This document shows, in pieces, positions 15,721 through 25,555 of a stretch of 64,000 nt of DNA; the first letter of the stretch is position 1; each line of letters begins with the position of its first letter. A model generated the notes under the pieces. It saw only the letters and a program-made list of their open reading frames with translations, ran no database searches and was not told the origin of the DNA. The DNA is from Thermopolyspora sp044507605 (GTDB lineage Bacteria; Actinomycetota; Actinomycetes; Streptosporangiales; Streptosporangiaceae), in assembly GCA_044507605.1 (NCBI GenBank), contig JBIQJI010000002.1, positions 152,263-216,262 on the forward strand. The letters are read 5' to 3'. The position numbers were made by a program, and so were the translations under genes.

Positions 15721-18700
15721 TCAGGTGGTCGCGGCGCCCGCCGTCACGCGGTCGCCGGCGAGGATCTCCAGTTCGGCGCGCCACGACGCCGCGAGTTCGT
15801 CCGCCTGAGCCGGCGACAGCACGTCGGCGCGGTACCAGATCCGCGCGTCGAGCGTCTCGCCGTACCACAGCTCAAGCGTCAGTTCGAAGCCGGAGCGCGA
15901 CCGGACGTGCCGCACCTCCCGGCAGGTCACGCCCGGCAGGTCCAGCACCGCGGGCTCGTTGTTCTGGGCGACGAACCCCGCCTGGCAGAAGGGGTTCCGG
16001 GTGCGGTCGCGGGGCTCGCTCGCGCGCAGCACCCGCTCGATGGGGGTGAACTGGAAGCGCAGCGCCCGGCCCAGCTCGGCCACCGCCGCGCGCACGTCCG
16101 CATCGCCGGTGCCGGCGGCGTCGCCGGTGCCGGGCGAGTCGCTCCGGAAGCGGACCGCCACCGCCGAGGCGAAGCAGCCGATCACGTCCTGGGCGGCGGC
16201 CGTGGTGCGCCCCGCGACGGGGATACCGATCGCGAGGTCGGTCACGCCCGCGAACTTGCGCAGCGCCCGCACCCAGGCGGCCAGCAGCACCGCCTGGGCC
16301 GTCCCGCCGCAGGCCGCGCCCACCCGGCGGGCGTCCGCGAACAGCGACTCGGGGACGTCGATGACCACCTCGCGCACCGGCCCGTCCGGTGCCAGCTCGC
16401 CGGGCGCGACGATCGGCAGGTCGGGCACGCCGACCAGGCCCCGCGACCAGGTGTCCAGTTCGGCCCGGTCGGCGGGCGTCTCGCGCAGATCCTGATCCAG
16501 CCAGCTCTCGGCGAAACTGGTCGGGGCCCACTCGGGCAGCGGCCGACCGGCCGTCAGGGCGCCGTACGCCACCGACAGATCCCGGCAGAGCAGGCCGGCC
16601 GACCACCCGTCGAACGCGGTGTGGTGCACGCTGAACGCCAGCAGGTGCTCGGCGCCGCCGAGCGGCACCAGGGCCGCCCGGATCGGCAGGTCCTGCTCCA
16701 GGTCGAACGGCGTGGCGAGGAACCGGTCGAGCAGGCGCCGCGCGTCTTCCGGCGTCGCCTCCGGATAGACGGTCAGCGGGTCGGGCACCTCAGCGGGGTC
16801 GAGCACCTCGGCCCGCACCCCGCGCGCGCCCACCCTGATCAGCCGGGTGCGCAGCGCCTCGTGCCGGGCGATCACCGCGCGCAGCGCCGCGCCGAGCGCG
16901 GCGGCGTCCAGCGGGCCGGTGAGCCGGAACTCCAGCGGGCAGCGGGTGTCGTCACCGCCCGGGTGCTGCGCCTCCAGATACCAGAACCGCCACTGCGGCA
17001 CCGGCAGCCCGGCGAGCCACCGCTGCTCCGAGCGCTCCGCCGCGACGGGCCCGGGCTCCGCCGCGGCCGGCCGGTCCGCGCCGGCCTGGCCGATCAGTGC
17101 GGCGAGGGCGCGCGGCGTGCCGGCCTCCATGACCTGCAGGGCGTTGACCTTGACGCCGCCGCGCTCGGACAGCCAGTGCGCGATCCGGATCGCCATGATC
17201 GAGGTGCCGCCGGCGGCGAAGATGTCCTCGTCGGGACCGATCGGGGTCTCCACCAGGCCGGAGGCGAGGTCCATCAGCTCGCGGACCCGTTCCGGCAGCC
17301 CGTCGGCGGGCGCGGCAGCCGTGGTCTTGGCCGCCGCGACCTCGGCGCGGTGCCGCTCGACGAGGGCGGCGACCGCGGCCTGGTCGACCTTGCCGTTGGC
17401 GTTGAGCGGCAGCTCGGGGGCCGTCACCACGACGTCGGGGACGAACGCGGTGGGCAGGCCGCGCCGCACCGCCTCCCTGATCAGGGTCTCGTCGACGCCG
17501 TCGCCGTCGGGCACGACGCAGGCCGCCAGATGGGTCTTGGTCGGGGCGCCGTGCGGGAGCGCGACGACGACCGCCCGGGCGACTCCCGGCACCGCCTCGA
17601 TCGCGGCCTCCACCTCGGCCGGCTCGATGCGGACCCCGCGGATCTTCACCTGCCGGTCGCGCCGCCCCGCGAAGACCAGGCCGCGGCCCTCCTCGATGCG
17701 GCCGTAGTCGCCGGTGAGGTACACCCGCACGGGGGGCCGCCCGGGTTCCAGGTCGAGGGTGGGGAAGGCGCGCTCCGTCAGCTCCGGGGCGTTCACGTAG
17801 CCCACGGCCAGTCCGTCGCCGGCCACGGCGATCTCGCCGACCTCGCCGGGCCGGACCGGGCGACGCTCGGCGTCGAGCAGGTAGACGGTGGTGCCGGCCA
17901 TCGGCCACCCGACCGGCACCTCGTCACCGGCGCCGGTCGCCGGAAGCGGGTAGGCGTTGGTGTAGACGCAGCTTTCCACCGGGCCGTAGACGTGCAGCAG
18001 CCGCAGCCCCGGATTGGCGGCCAGCGCCTTGTCGAAGTGGCGCGCCGAGGCCCGCTCGCCGCCGGTCATGAGCACGTCCAGGCCGGCGAACGCAGTGGGG
18101 TCGGTGTCGGCGACCAGGTTGAACAGGGCGGTGGTCAAGAACAGCGTGTTCACGCCGCCCTCGACCGCGTCGCGCACGTCGCGAGGGCTCACGTGGCTCC
18201 CGGCGTACAGCACCGAGGTGCCGCCGTGCACGAGGGGGCACCACAGCTCCATCGCGTAGGCGTCCCACGGGCAGGGCGCCGTCTGCAGCATCCTGGTGCC
18301 GGAGCCGAAGCCGAGCGTCGGGTCCAGCGCGATGCGGACGATCGCGCGGTGCCGCACCAGGGCCGCCTTGGGGGTGCCGGAGCTGCCCGAGGTGAGGAAG
18401 ACGCAGCAGGGCGTGTCGTCGTCGCCGGGCACCGGCGCCACCACTTCGTCGCAGCCGAGCAGCGTGTCGAAGTCCAGCCGCGCCGCGCCGCCGGCGTGCG
18501 CGTCCGTCGACGCGGCCCGCGCGTCGCCGAGCAGCCAGCGGGCGCCGGTCTGGGCGACCAGCTGGGCGCACCGCGCCTCCGGCCAGGCGGGGTCGACGGC
18601 CGCGTAGGTGGCGCCCCGTTTGAGCACCGCCAGCAGGGCCTGGGCCAGGCGGACGCCCCGGGGGATCCGCACCGCCACGATGTCGCCGGGACCGACCCCG

Positions 18701-18942
18701 GCCGCCGCGAGACCGGCCGCGACACGGGTGGCGGCCCGGACCAGCTCGGCGTACGTGATGTCGCCGCCCGCCCCGTCGCCGGGCCCGCCCGCGCAGCGCA
18801 GCGCGACGGCGTCGGGCGTCGTGCGCGCCCAGTGGTCGACACGCTGGTCCAGGCGGCGAACGTCGCCCGCGGCCAGCGCCGGCCCGCGCAGCAGCGCGCC
18901 CATCGGCCCCGTTTGCTCGGTAACCATCGGCTCAGTACTCAT
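15721..18942 (-). CDS. Non-canonical NRPS, adenylation-thiolation-condensation (A-T-C)
   Basis: The ~1073-residue protein starts at ATG 18942 (GGAG 9 nt upstream). The adenylation domain covers about 30-525: A3 FLTSGSSGTPKA, A5 VYGPVESCVYTN, A7 YLTGDYGRI, A8 GRRDRQVKIRGVRIEPAEVE and A10 LNANGKVD with its catalytic Lys. A carrier domain follows with Ser in FAAGGTSIMAI, then a condensation domain with intact HHTAFDG. No thioesterase, epimerase or upstream C domain is present. The selectivity residues I aligned by eye start with Asp (PWDAYAM), as for alpha-amino acids, but I cannot name the substrate. The terminal C domain probably joins its aminoacyl group to another carrier or the polyketide. 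Confidence 0.9.
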   Translation of the reverse strand: MSTEPMVTEQTGPMGALLRGPALAAGDVRRLDQRVDHWARTTPDAVALRCAGGPGDGAGGDITYAELVRAATRVAAGLAAAGVGPGDIVAVRIPRGVRLAQALLAVLKRGATYAAVDPAWPEARCAQLVAQTGARWLLGDARAASTDAHAGGAARLDFDTLLGCDEVVAPVPGDDDTPCCVFLTSGSSGTPKAALVRHRAIVRIALDPTLGFGSGTRMLQTAPCPWDAYAMELWCPLVHGGTSVLYAGSHVSPRDVRDAVEGGVNTLFLTTALFNLVADTDPTAFAGLDVLMTGGERASARHFDKALAANPGLRLLHVYGPVESCVYTNAYPLPATGAGDEVPVGWPMAGTTVYLLDAERRPVRPGEVGEIAVAGDGLAVGYVNAPELTERAFPTLDLEPGRPPVRVYLTGDYGRIEEGRGLVFAGRRDRQVKIRGVRIEPAEVEAAIEAVPGVARAVVVALPHGAPTKTHLAACVVPDGDGVDETLIREAVRRGLPTAFVPDVVVTAPELPLNANGKVDQAAVAALVERHRAEVAAAKTTAAAPADGLPERVRELMDLASGLVETPIGPDEDIFAAGGTSIMAIRIAHWLSERGGVKVNALQVMEAGTPRALAALIGQAGADRPAAAEPGPVAAERSEQRWLAGLPVPQWRFWYLEAQHPGGDDTRCPLEFRLTGPLDAAALGAALRAVIARHEALRTRLIRVGARGVRAEVLDPAEVPDPLTVYPEATPEDARRLLDRFLATPFDLEQDLPIRAALVPLGGAEHLLAFSVHHTAFDGWSAGLLCRDLSVAYGALTAGRPLPEWAPTSFAESWLDQDLRETPADRAELDTWSRGLVGVPDLPIVAPGELAPDGPVREVVIDVPESLFADARRVGAACGGTAQAVLLAAWVRALRKFAGVTDLAIGIPVAGRTTAAAQDVIGCFASAVAVRFRSDSPGTGDAAGTGDADVRAAVAELGRALRFQFTPIERVLRASEPRDRTRNPFCQAGFVAQNNEPAVLDLPGVTCREVRHVRSRSGFELTLELWYGETLDARIWYRADVLSPAQADELAASWRAELEILAGDRVTAGAATT

Positions 18943-18958
18943 CGGCACCATCTCCGGC

Positions 18959-21900
18959 TCACACGTGTGCGAAGGACTCGGCGGATGAGGCGGTGACGGC
19001 CCGGATGGCCAGCCGCTCCAGCCGCCTCATGTCGTACTTGCCGTTGGCGGTGACGGGCATCTCGGTCACGATCGCCCACAGCTCCGGAACCATGTAGCGG
19101 GGCAGCCCTTCGGCGGCGAACCGCCGCAGCTCGTCCAGCGGATCGTCGATCTGCTCGCGCAGCACGACCGCGGCCAGCAGCCGCCGAGACCGCTGGTCGC
19201 CGCCCACTGCGGCCACCACGACGTCGGCGACGGCGGGATGGGCGCCGATCCTGGCGCGCACCTCACCGGTCTCGATCCGGTAGCCGCGGATCTTGATCTG
19301 GTCGTCGGCACGGCCCATGAACCGCAGCCGCCCGCGCGAGTCCCAGCGCACCAGGTCCCCGCTCCGGTAGATCCGCTCGCCGTCGAAGCACCCGAAGGCC
19401 GTCTCGGTCAGCAGCGGGTCGCCGAGATAGTCCACGGCCAGGCCGTCGCCCACGCAGCACAGCTCGCCGATGCCGCCGGGCGGCACGAGCCCGCCGTTCT
19501 CGTCGAGCACGACGACACCGGTGCCCTTGATGGGGCCGCCGATCGGCAGCGGGTCGTCGACCTCGCACGGGTCGCCCATGTCGTGCTGGGTGGTGACGAC
19601 GGAGTTCTCGGTGGGGCCGTAGGAGTTGGACACGATCAGCCCCGGGTAGCGCTCCAGCAGCGCCCGCACCGGTCCCGGCGCGACGACGTCCCCGCCCACC
19701 TGGACGTGCCGGAGGGTGGCGAAGGTGTCGGGCCGGTGCTCGACCGTCGCGTGGAACAGCGGCGCCGGCACGATGGCCCAGGTGATCTGATGCTCGGCGC
19801 AGAACGCCGCCAGGCCGGAGGGGTGCGGCACCCCGTCGGGATAGATCTTGATCGTGGCGCCGCTGAGCAGCGGATTGAAGATCTCCACGACGGAGATGTC
19901 GAAGGTCAGCACGCCCACGCGCAGCGCTCGATCGCCCGGCGCGAGCGGGGCCTGCCCGCCCTTGCCGAACAGGCGCAGCGCCGATCCGTGCCGGATGCGC
20001 ACGCCCTTGGGCTCTCCCGTCGAACCCGACGTGAAGATCGTGTAGGCGACGCGGCCGGGGTCGGCTGGCGCGGGCGGGACGATCGCCGCGACGCCGTTGT
20101 CGTGGAGGCCGGCCGGGGTGAGCGCGGCGCAGCCGGGCGGCAGCAGGCCGCGCAGGATCTGCAGGCGCGGCTCGGTGCCGATGACCGCGGCCGGGCGGGC
20201 GGTGGTCAGGACGCGCGCGAGCCGGGCGGGCGGGCTGGCCGCGTCCAACGGCACGAAGGAGGCGCCGATCCGGAGCGCGGCGAGCACCGCCACGATCTCC
20301 TCGGCCGACCGCGGCAACGCGATGCCCACCTGGTCGCCCGCCTCCACCCCGGCCGCGGCCAACCGGGCCGACTGCCGGGCCGCGGCGTCGAGCAGCTCGC
20401 GGTAGGTCAGCGTCAGGTCGCGGGCGGGCTCGTGTATGGCGGGCCGGTCCGGGCCTTCGGCGGCGCGCAGCTCGAACGTGTGCCACAGCGACGACTCCGT
20501 GTCCACCACGGGCGAGTCGGCGTGGACCGGTTCGATCCGCGACGGCCGGCCGTGCCGCCACCCGTCGAGCACGTCGCGCTGCCGGGCCGACATGCCCCGC
20601 ACCCGGGAGAGCGTGTCGTCGTAGTGCTCGGCCAGGTCCAGCAGCGTCGCCTGGAACGCCTCGGTCAGCCCGGCGGCCTCCTCGGGGGTGATGACCGAGG
20701 TGGCGTACTCCAGGGCGAGCCGCGGCGACGACCCCCAGCGCAGCACGAACAGGGAGGCGTCGGCGGCGGTGCGCCCCGAGAACGCCTCGTGCAGGCGGAT
20801 CGTCAGGTCGCCGGCGTGCAGCTGCGGGGGCAGGAAGGCGTCCTGCGCGGAGAAGACGACCTGGATGAGCGGCACGCTGCGCCCGTTGGCCATCGCCCGC
20901 ACTCCCCGGCTGATCTCCCCCAGCGGAACGGGCGCGTAGGCGACCCCCTCCGCGACGGCGGCGGCGGTGCCCCGGAGGTAGGACTCGACCCGCTCCCTGT
21001 CGTGCAGCTCGCACCTGATCGGCACGAGGGCGGCGCACGGCGCGACCAGCCGCATGAGGGCGGCTTCGCCGCGGTTGGCCACGCTGATGCCCATGAGGAA
21101 CCTGCTCAGCCCGCACCGCCGGGCGATCACGAGCTGCCAGGCGGCCAGCAGCACGCTGGTGTGGGTGATCTTCGCTTGGGAGGCGAGACGCTCCACCGCC
21201 TCCCGGGCCCGCGCGTCGAGGCCGAAATGCAGGCGGGCCCCCTCGAAGTCGAACCGCTCCGGCCGGGGCGCGTCGCTCGGCAGCTCCACCAGGGTGGGGA
21301 ACCCGTCGAGCTCGGCGATGCGCCGTGCGGCCAGCTCGCGTAACGTGCCGGCCCGTTCGAGGCGTTCGCGCCGCTCCAGCAGCACGTCGGGGCCCGGCGC
21401 GGGCGTGTCGGCGACGGTGACGCCGGCGCGCAGCGCGGCGTAGTGGTCGGCGATCTCGCGCCAGATCAGCCCGGCCGACCAGCCGTCCGCGAGCGCGTGA
21501 TGGATGACGAGGGAGAGCAGGTGGTGGCGCTCGCCGAACCTGGTCAGCACGAACGCGAACGCGGGCCGCCCGGTGCTCTTGATGAGCCGCCCGGCGCCCT
21601 TGGCCACAACGGTGTGCGCGGTCTCCACCGGGTCGTCCCCGTCGGCGACGCACAGGTCCTGGCGGATGAGGCCGGGGCGCCACGACGTCAGCACCCGCCT
21701 CCGGTACCCCTGCTGGTGCTCCTCGAAGACGGTCCGCAGCGCCTCGTGCCGGGCGATCACCCAGTCGAGGGTCTCGCCGAGCGCCGTCTCGTCCAGCGGG
21801 CCGATCAGCTCGCCGCTGATGACCTGGAGCATGGCGGCCTGACCGGCGAACCGCTCGGCGGCGAGGAAACCCTCCTGCTCGGGGACCACCGGCAGGCGCC

Positions 21901-22189
21901 GCTGCGGCGACCGCTCCGCGGGACGCTCCGGTGCGGCGGCGCGCGGCTCCCCGGGCACGCAGGCCGTGAGCACGTTGGCGAGCGGGGCCAGGCCGAGCAG
22001 CTGATTCATATCGATGATCAGCCCGAGCTGCTCCTCGGCCTTGGCCGCGACGTCCATCGCGTCCACCGAGTTGCCGCCCAGCGCCACGAAGGAGTCCTTG
22101 GCGGCCCGCGCGGCGATCTCGTCCGGCGAGCAGGGCAACACGGACGCGAGAACCTCGAGCAGGGGACCGGTTGTCGTGTCGGTCTTCAC
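18959..22189 (-). CDS. Non-canonical NRPS, thiolation-condensation-adenylation (T-C-A)
   Basis: The 1076-residue protein begins with a carrier domain (Ser41 in FVALGGNSVDAM). A condensation domain follows (about 100-525; active-site HHALADG at 230-236). The adenylation domain (about 560-1065) has A3 FTSGSTGEPKG, A5 YGPTENSVV, A7 YRSGDLVR, A8 RADDQIKIRGYRIETGE and A10 VTANGKYD. The GTG start has GGAGG 8 nt upstream. The gene is the first of the minus-strand run and is followed closely by the A-T-C gene. Its order is the mirror image of the partner, so carrier loading must occur in trans, for example A of one protein loading T of the other. Confidence 0.92.
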   Translation of the reverse strand: MKTDTTTGPLLEVLASVLPCSPDEIAARAAKDSFVALGGNSVDAMDVAAKAEEQLGLIIDMNQLLGLAPLANVLTACVPGEPRAAAPERPAERSPQRRLPVVPEQEGFLAAERFAGQAAMLQVISGELIGPLDETALGETLDWVIARHEALRTVFEEHQQGYRRRVLTSWRPGLIRQDLCVADGDDPVETAHTVVAKGAGRLIKSTGRPAFAFVLTRFGERHHLLSLVIHHALADGWSAGLIWREIADHYAALRAGVTVADTPAPGPDVLLERRERLERAGTLRELAARRIAELDGFPTLVELPSDAPRPERFDFEGARLHFGLDARAREAVERLASQAKITHTSVLLAAWQLVIARRCGLSRFLMGISVANRGEAALMRLVAPCAALVPIRCELHDRERVESYLRGTAAAVAEGVAYAPVPLGEISRGVRAMANGRSVPLIQVVFSAQDAFLPPQLHAGDLTIRLHEAFSGRTAADASLFVLRWGSSPRLALEYATSVITPEEAAGLTEAFQATLLDLAEHYDDTLSRVRGMSARQRDVLDGWRHGRPSRIEPVHADSPVVDTESSLWHTFELRAAEGPDRPAIHEPARDLTLTYRELLDAAARQSARLAAAGVEAGDQVGIALPRSAEEIVAVLAALRIGASFVPLDAASPPARLARVLTTARPAAVIGTEPRLQILRGLLPPGCAALTPAGLHDNGVAAIVPPAPADPGRVAYTIFTSGSTGEPKGVRIRHGSALRLFGKGGQAPLAPGDRALRVGVLTFDISVVEIFNPLLSGATIKIYPDGVPHPSGLAAFCAEHQITWAIVPAPLFHATVEHRPDTFATLRHVQVGGDVVAPGPVRALLERYPGLIVSNSYGPTENSVVTTQHDMGDPCEVDDPLPIGGPIKGTGVVVLDENGGLVPPGGIGELCCVGDGLAVDYLGDPLLTETAFGCFDGERIYRSGDLVRWDSRGRLRFMGRADDQIKIRGYRIETGEVRARIGAHPAVADVVVAAVGGDQRSRRLLAAVVLREQIDDPLDELRRFAAEGLPRYMVPELWAIVTEMPVTANGKYDMRRLERLAIRAVTASSAESFAHV

Positions 22190-22234
22190 CGTCGCACCTC
22201 CGATGCCATCTCACGGCGATGCTGGGAGAGATCA

Positions 22235-22263
22235 CTCGAATTCGGCTCAAGCCGCTCTCGGAG
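22235..22263 (+). promoter_or_regulatory. Three 11-bp-spaced CTCRR repeats in divergent promoter (SARP-like)
   Basis: CTCGA, CTCAA and CTCGG start at 22235, 22246 and 22257, exactly 11 bp apart. They lie in the 192-bp region between the divergent T-C-A NRPS and glycosyltransferase genes. Triplet direct repeats on one helix face are the pattern bound by DnrI/ActII-ORF4-type SARPs. The same CTCGA core occurs in the repeats upstream of the PKS operon. This suggests that one regulator controls both arms of the cluster. Confidence 0.5.
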
Positions 22264-22381
22264 CGCATTGCTCACGGCCGGCTTCGGCGCCGCCCATCGA
22301 TCCTTGACCGCTCCTCGACCGCGCCCGCACACCGTGTGCTAGAGCAACCACCTTTGGCTGGAGCAATGGAGGAGGTGGCGG

Positions 22382-23587
22382 ATGCGCGTCCTGTTCGTCA
22401 CATGGGCCTGGCCCTCACATTTCTATCCAGGCGTGCAACTGGGCTGGGCGCTGCGCGCCGGGGGTCACGAGGTGCTGGTGGCGAGCCAACCGGCGCTGAC
22501 CGACGTGATCACCGGATCGGGGCTGCCGGCCGTCGCCGTGGGCCGCGACGTGGACGTGGGCGCCATGGCGGCCCGCTACTTCACCTGGCTGATGCGCCAG
22601 GACCGGCCGGTGGAGTGGGAGGAGATGCGCGCCTGGGGCACGGGCAACGTCATCACCTACAAGCGGATCGCCGAGGCCATGCTCGACGACACCCTGGCCC
22701 TGGCCCGCGCGTGGCGGCCCGACCTGATCGTGCACGATCCCACGACCTTCGCCGGGCCGCTGGTGGCCGCGGCGATCGGCGTGCCGGCCGTGCGGCACAT
22801 CTGGGGCATGGACTACACCCTGCGCACCCGCGAGTTCGAGCCCGAGGCCCTGCGGGACCTGTGCGACCGGCTCGGCCTGGACACCGTCGAGACGCTCGGC
22901 GACGTCACCGTCGACCCCTGCCCGCCGTCGCTTCAGGTGCCGGCCGACGTGCGCCGGCTCCCCATGCGGTACGTCCCGTACAACGGCCCCGCCGTCGTGC
23001 CGGCGGCGCTGCCCGACCCGCCCGAGCGGCCCCGCGTGTGCGTGCTGGAGAGCACCGCGATGGCCAACTGGGCGGGCGACGACGGCGCCCTGGTGCCGGT
23101 GGTGCTGGAGGCCCTGGCCGGCTCCGACGTCGAGGTCGTCGTGCTGTCGGGCGACCGCCGGGCGGCGGACGGCACGACGCCGCCCAACGTCCGCGTGCTG
23201 ACCGACCGGGTCGCCCTGCACCTGCTGCTGCCGAGCTGCTCCCTGGTGATCCACCAGGGTGGCGGGGGCGCGGTGATGACGGCGCTGGCCGCCGGGGTGC
23301 CGCAGTTCCTCGTGCCGCGCTTCACCGACCACGTCTTCAACGCGCGCAGGGTCGCCGCGGCGGGGGCCGCGCGGGAGCTCTTCGCGGCCCAGTGCACCCC
23401 CGAGCGGGCGCGGGCGGAGGTCGAGGCGCTGCTGGCCGACGACGGCTACCGCCGCGCCGCGGCCGGCCTCGCCGCCGAGATGGCCGCGCTGCCGTCCGCC
23501 GCCGACGTGGTCGCCCGGCTCACCGAGCTCGCCGAACTCTCCGAACCGGCCGCCGAGCGCGGCCTGGCCGCCGCCGGGAGGCCGTGA
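22382..23587 (+). CDS. GT1-family (GT-B) antibiotic glycosyltransferase
   Basis: The 401-residue protein opens with MRVLFVTWAWPSHFYPGVQL. It has the donor-binding block SLVIHQGGGGAVMTALAAG with an HxGGGG core, then GVPQFLVPRFTDHVFNARR, as in EryCIII/DesVII-like transferases that use dTDP-sugars. The ATG is preceded by GGAGGAGGTGG. It overlaps the second glycosyltransferase by TGATG. With a 4-amino sugar and a probable 3,6-dideoxy sugar encoded nearby, it should attach one of them to the aglycone. No DesVIII-type auxiliary protein is seen, so none is needed or it lies elsewhere. Confidence 0.93.
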   Translation: MRVLFVTWAWPSHFYPGVQLGWALRAGGHEVLVASQPALTDVITGSGLPAVAVGRDVDVGAMAARYFTWLMRQDRPVEWEEMRAWGTGNVITYKRIAEAMLDDTLALARAWRPDLIVHDPTTFAGPLVAAAIGVPAVRHIWGMDYTLRTREFEPEALRDLCDRLGLDTVETLGDVTVDPCPPSLQVPADVRRLPMRYVPYNGPAVVPAALPDPPERPRVCVLESTAMANWAGDDGALVPVVLEALAGSDVEVVVLSGDRRAADGTTPPNVRVLTDRVALHLLLPSCSLVIHQGGGGAVMTALAAGVPQFLVPRFTDHVFNARRVAAAGAARELFAAQCTPERARAEVEALLADDGYRRAAAGLAAEMAALPSAADVVARLTELAELSEPAAERGLAAAGRP

Positions 23588-24771
23588 TGACCCGCATCCT
23601 GTTCACCACCCATCCGGCCAGCGGCCACCTGCGCCCGCTGGTGCCGATCGCCCGCGCCGCCGCCCTGCGCGGCCACGAGGTGGCGATCTGCGCGCCCGAG
23701 TGCATGGCGGCGGAGATCAAGGAGTACGGCCTCCCCCACCTGGCCGGCGGGTACGACTGGCGCTACGAGATCTACCGCATGATCCCCGAGGGCTACGCGA
23801 CGCAGGACCTGGCCACCGCGGCCGACACCTTCCGCGCCCTCGGCAAACCCCTCACCCGGGCGTTCGCCGGGCACATCGCCCGCGGCACGGCGGCGGACAT
23901 CATCGAGCTGGCGTCGACCTGGCGGCCGGACCTGATCGTCCGCGAGCTCGACGAGCTGGGCGGCTACCTGGCGGCCGAGGCGCTCGGCATCCCGCACGTG
24001 CCGATCATCTCCTTCGGTGGCCTGGACGACGTCACCGGCCCGGCCCTCGGCCCGATCCTGGACGAGGGCCGGGCCGAGCTGGGGTTGCCGCCCGATCCGG
24101 GCGGCGCCGCGCTCTACCGCTACTTCACGGCGAGCTTCCTGCCGCCGGCGTTCGGCGAGTCCGAGCTCATCCTGCCGCGCACGCGCTGCTACCGGCATGT
24201 CAGCACCGAGCAGGTGGACGGCCGGCTGCCCGAGTGGTTCGCCGGGCTCGACCTGTCGCGGCCGGTGGTCTTCGCCGGGTTCGGCACGGTCGTCTACAAC
24301 CTGCCCGGCGCGGCCGAGTTCGTCGGCGACGTCATCGCGGCGCTGGGCGACGTGGACTGCACGGCCGTCCTCGCCGTCGGGTCCGGCGGTGACACCACGC
24401 GTTACCGGGTGCCGGACAACGTGCGGCTCGTCGACTTCGTCGATCAGGCCCTGATGCTGGAGGGCTGCGATCTGTTCGTGACGCATGGAGGTCTCAACAG
24501 CATGAAGGAGGCTCTGCGCCTCGGCGTGCCCATGGTCGCCGTCCCGGTCCTCGACGATCACCGGCACAACGCGGACCGCTGCGCCGCCATCGGCGTCTCC
24601 CGCACCGTGCCGCTCGCCGGGGCGTCCCGTGCGGCCATGGCCGACGCGATCCGCGAGGTGCTGGCCGAGCCCGGCTACCGCGCCGCCGCCCGCCGGCTGC
24701 AACGGCACATGCACGCGCTGCCGTCCGTGGAACGCCTCGTCGACGACCTCGAGTCGCTGGCCGGGACGTGA
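23587..24771 (+). CDS. GT1-family glycosyltransferase (second)
   Basis: The 394-residue GT-B protein starts MTRILFTTHPASGHLRPLVP. It has DLFVTHGGLNSMKEALRLGVP and PVLDDHRHNADRC in the sugar-nucleotide site. It is more like macrolide/UGT-type enzymes (THGG) than its neighbour (HQGGGG), so the two are not recent duplicates and probably use different sugars or acceptors. Its ATG overlaps the stop of the first transferase gene. It is followed 7 nt later by the PPTase gene, continuing the plus-strand operon. Confidence 0.93.
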   Translation: MTRILFTTHPASGHLRPLVPIARAAALRGHEVAICAPECMAAEIKEYGLPHLAGGYDWRYEIYRMIPEGYATQDLATAADTFRALGKPLTRAFAGHIARGTAADIIELASTWRPDLIVRELDELGGYLAAEALGIPHVPIISFGGLDDVTGPALGPILDEGRAELGLPPDPGGAALYRYFTASFLPPAFGESELILPRTRCYRHVSTEQVDGRLPEWFAGLDLSRPVVFAGFGTVVYNLPGAAEFVGDVIAALGDVDCTAVLAVGSGGDTTRYRVPDNVRLVDFVDQALMLEGCDLFVTHGGLNSMKEALRLGVPMVAVPVLDDHRHNADRCAAIGVSRTVPLAGASRAAMADAIREVLAEPGYRAAARRLQRHMHALPSVERLVDDLESLAGT

Positions 24772-24778
24772 TCGCGTG

Positions 24779-25495
24779 ATGAGCGTGAACGCCTCCGCCG
24801 CCGCGCACTGCGAGGTGTGGTGGGCGCGTCCCGATGACCAGCACGAGGGCCTGCTCACCCTGCTGGAGGACGTGGAGCTGTGGCGCCGGTCGACGTTCCG
24901 GCGCCCGGAGGACCGCGCCCGGTTCACCGTCGGAGCCGCCCTGGTGCGGCTGGCCGCCGCACGGGCGCTGGGCTGCCGGCCCACCAGCCTGCGGATCGTG
25001 CGCGACTGCCCCGACTGCAAGCTGCCGCACGGCCGGCCGCGGCTGCGCGACCACCGGCTCGAGGTGTCGGTGTCCCACTCCGGCGACCGGGTGGTGATCG
25101 CGTTGTCGACGGCGGCGCCCCTCGGCGTGGACGTGGAGCGGGTCGACCCCGCCAAGCCGGAGAAGCTGGCCCGGCGGGTCCTCGGCGACGAGGAGCTGAC
25201 CGCGTTCGACCTGGCGCCCGGTGAGGACCGCGCCGACATGTTCTTCCGGTTCTGGACCCGAAAGGAGGCCGTGCTCAAGGCGACGGGCGATGGCCTGCGG
25301 CTCCCCATGAACGCGGTGACGTTCGACGGGCGCGGGCGGCTGACCGCCTATCCGGGCCGCCCCGACCTGCCCGCCGCCGCCGACGTGTCCGACCTGGCCC
25401 CCGGCGGCGTCTACCGGGCCGCCGTGGCGGTCCTCACCGCGCCGCCCGTGAAGGTGACGCAGTACGACGCCCGAGGCCTACTGCGCTCGTGGTGA
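24779..25495 (+). CDS. Sfp-type 4'-phosphopantetheinyl transferase
   Basis: The 238-residue protein has the group II PPTase motifs: VSVSHSGDRVVIALS, LGVDVERVD with the metal-binding acidic residues, and FFRFWTRKEAVLKATGDGL with W-x-x-KEA-x-x-K. It transfers phosphopantetheine from CoA to carrier-protein serines. In this cluster that means the PKS ACP and the two NRPS carrier domains. ATG 24779 was chosen; a GTG one codon earlier is also possible. Being in the cluster suggests dedicated activation. Confidence 0.95.
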   Translation: MSVNASAAAHCEVWWARPDDQHEGLLTLLEDVELWRRSTFRRPEDRARFTVGAALVRLAAARALGCRPTSLRIVRDCPDCKLPHGRPRLRDHRLEVSVSHSGDRVVIALSTAAPLGVDVERVDPAKPEKLARRVLGDEELTAFDLAPGEDRADMFFRFWTRKEAVLKATGDGLRLPMNAVTFDGRGRLTAYPGRPDLPAAADVSDLAPGGVYRAAVAVLTAPPVKVTQYDARGLLRSW

Positions 25496-25555
25496 TCCTG
25501 CCCCATCCGGAGCAACCATCCGGAACCCCCATCCCGACCCACTGGGAGACGCACC

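Noticed and set aside
15679..18996. 1105-residue plus-strand open frame
   Set aside because: Exact antisense of the A-T-C NRPS. The product has no recognisable motif, while the minus strand carries all adenylation, carrier and condensation signatures.
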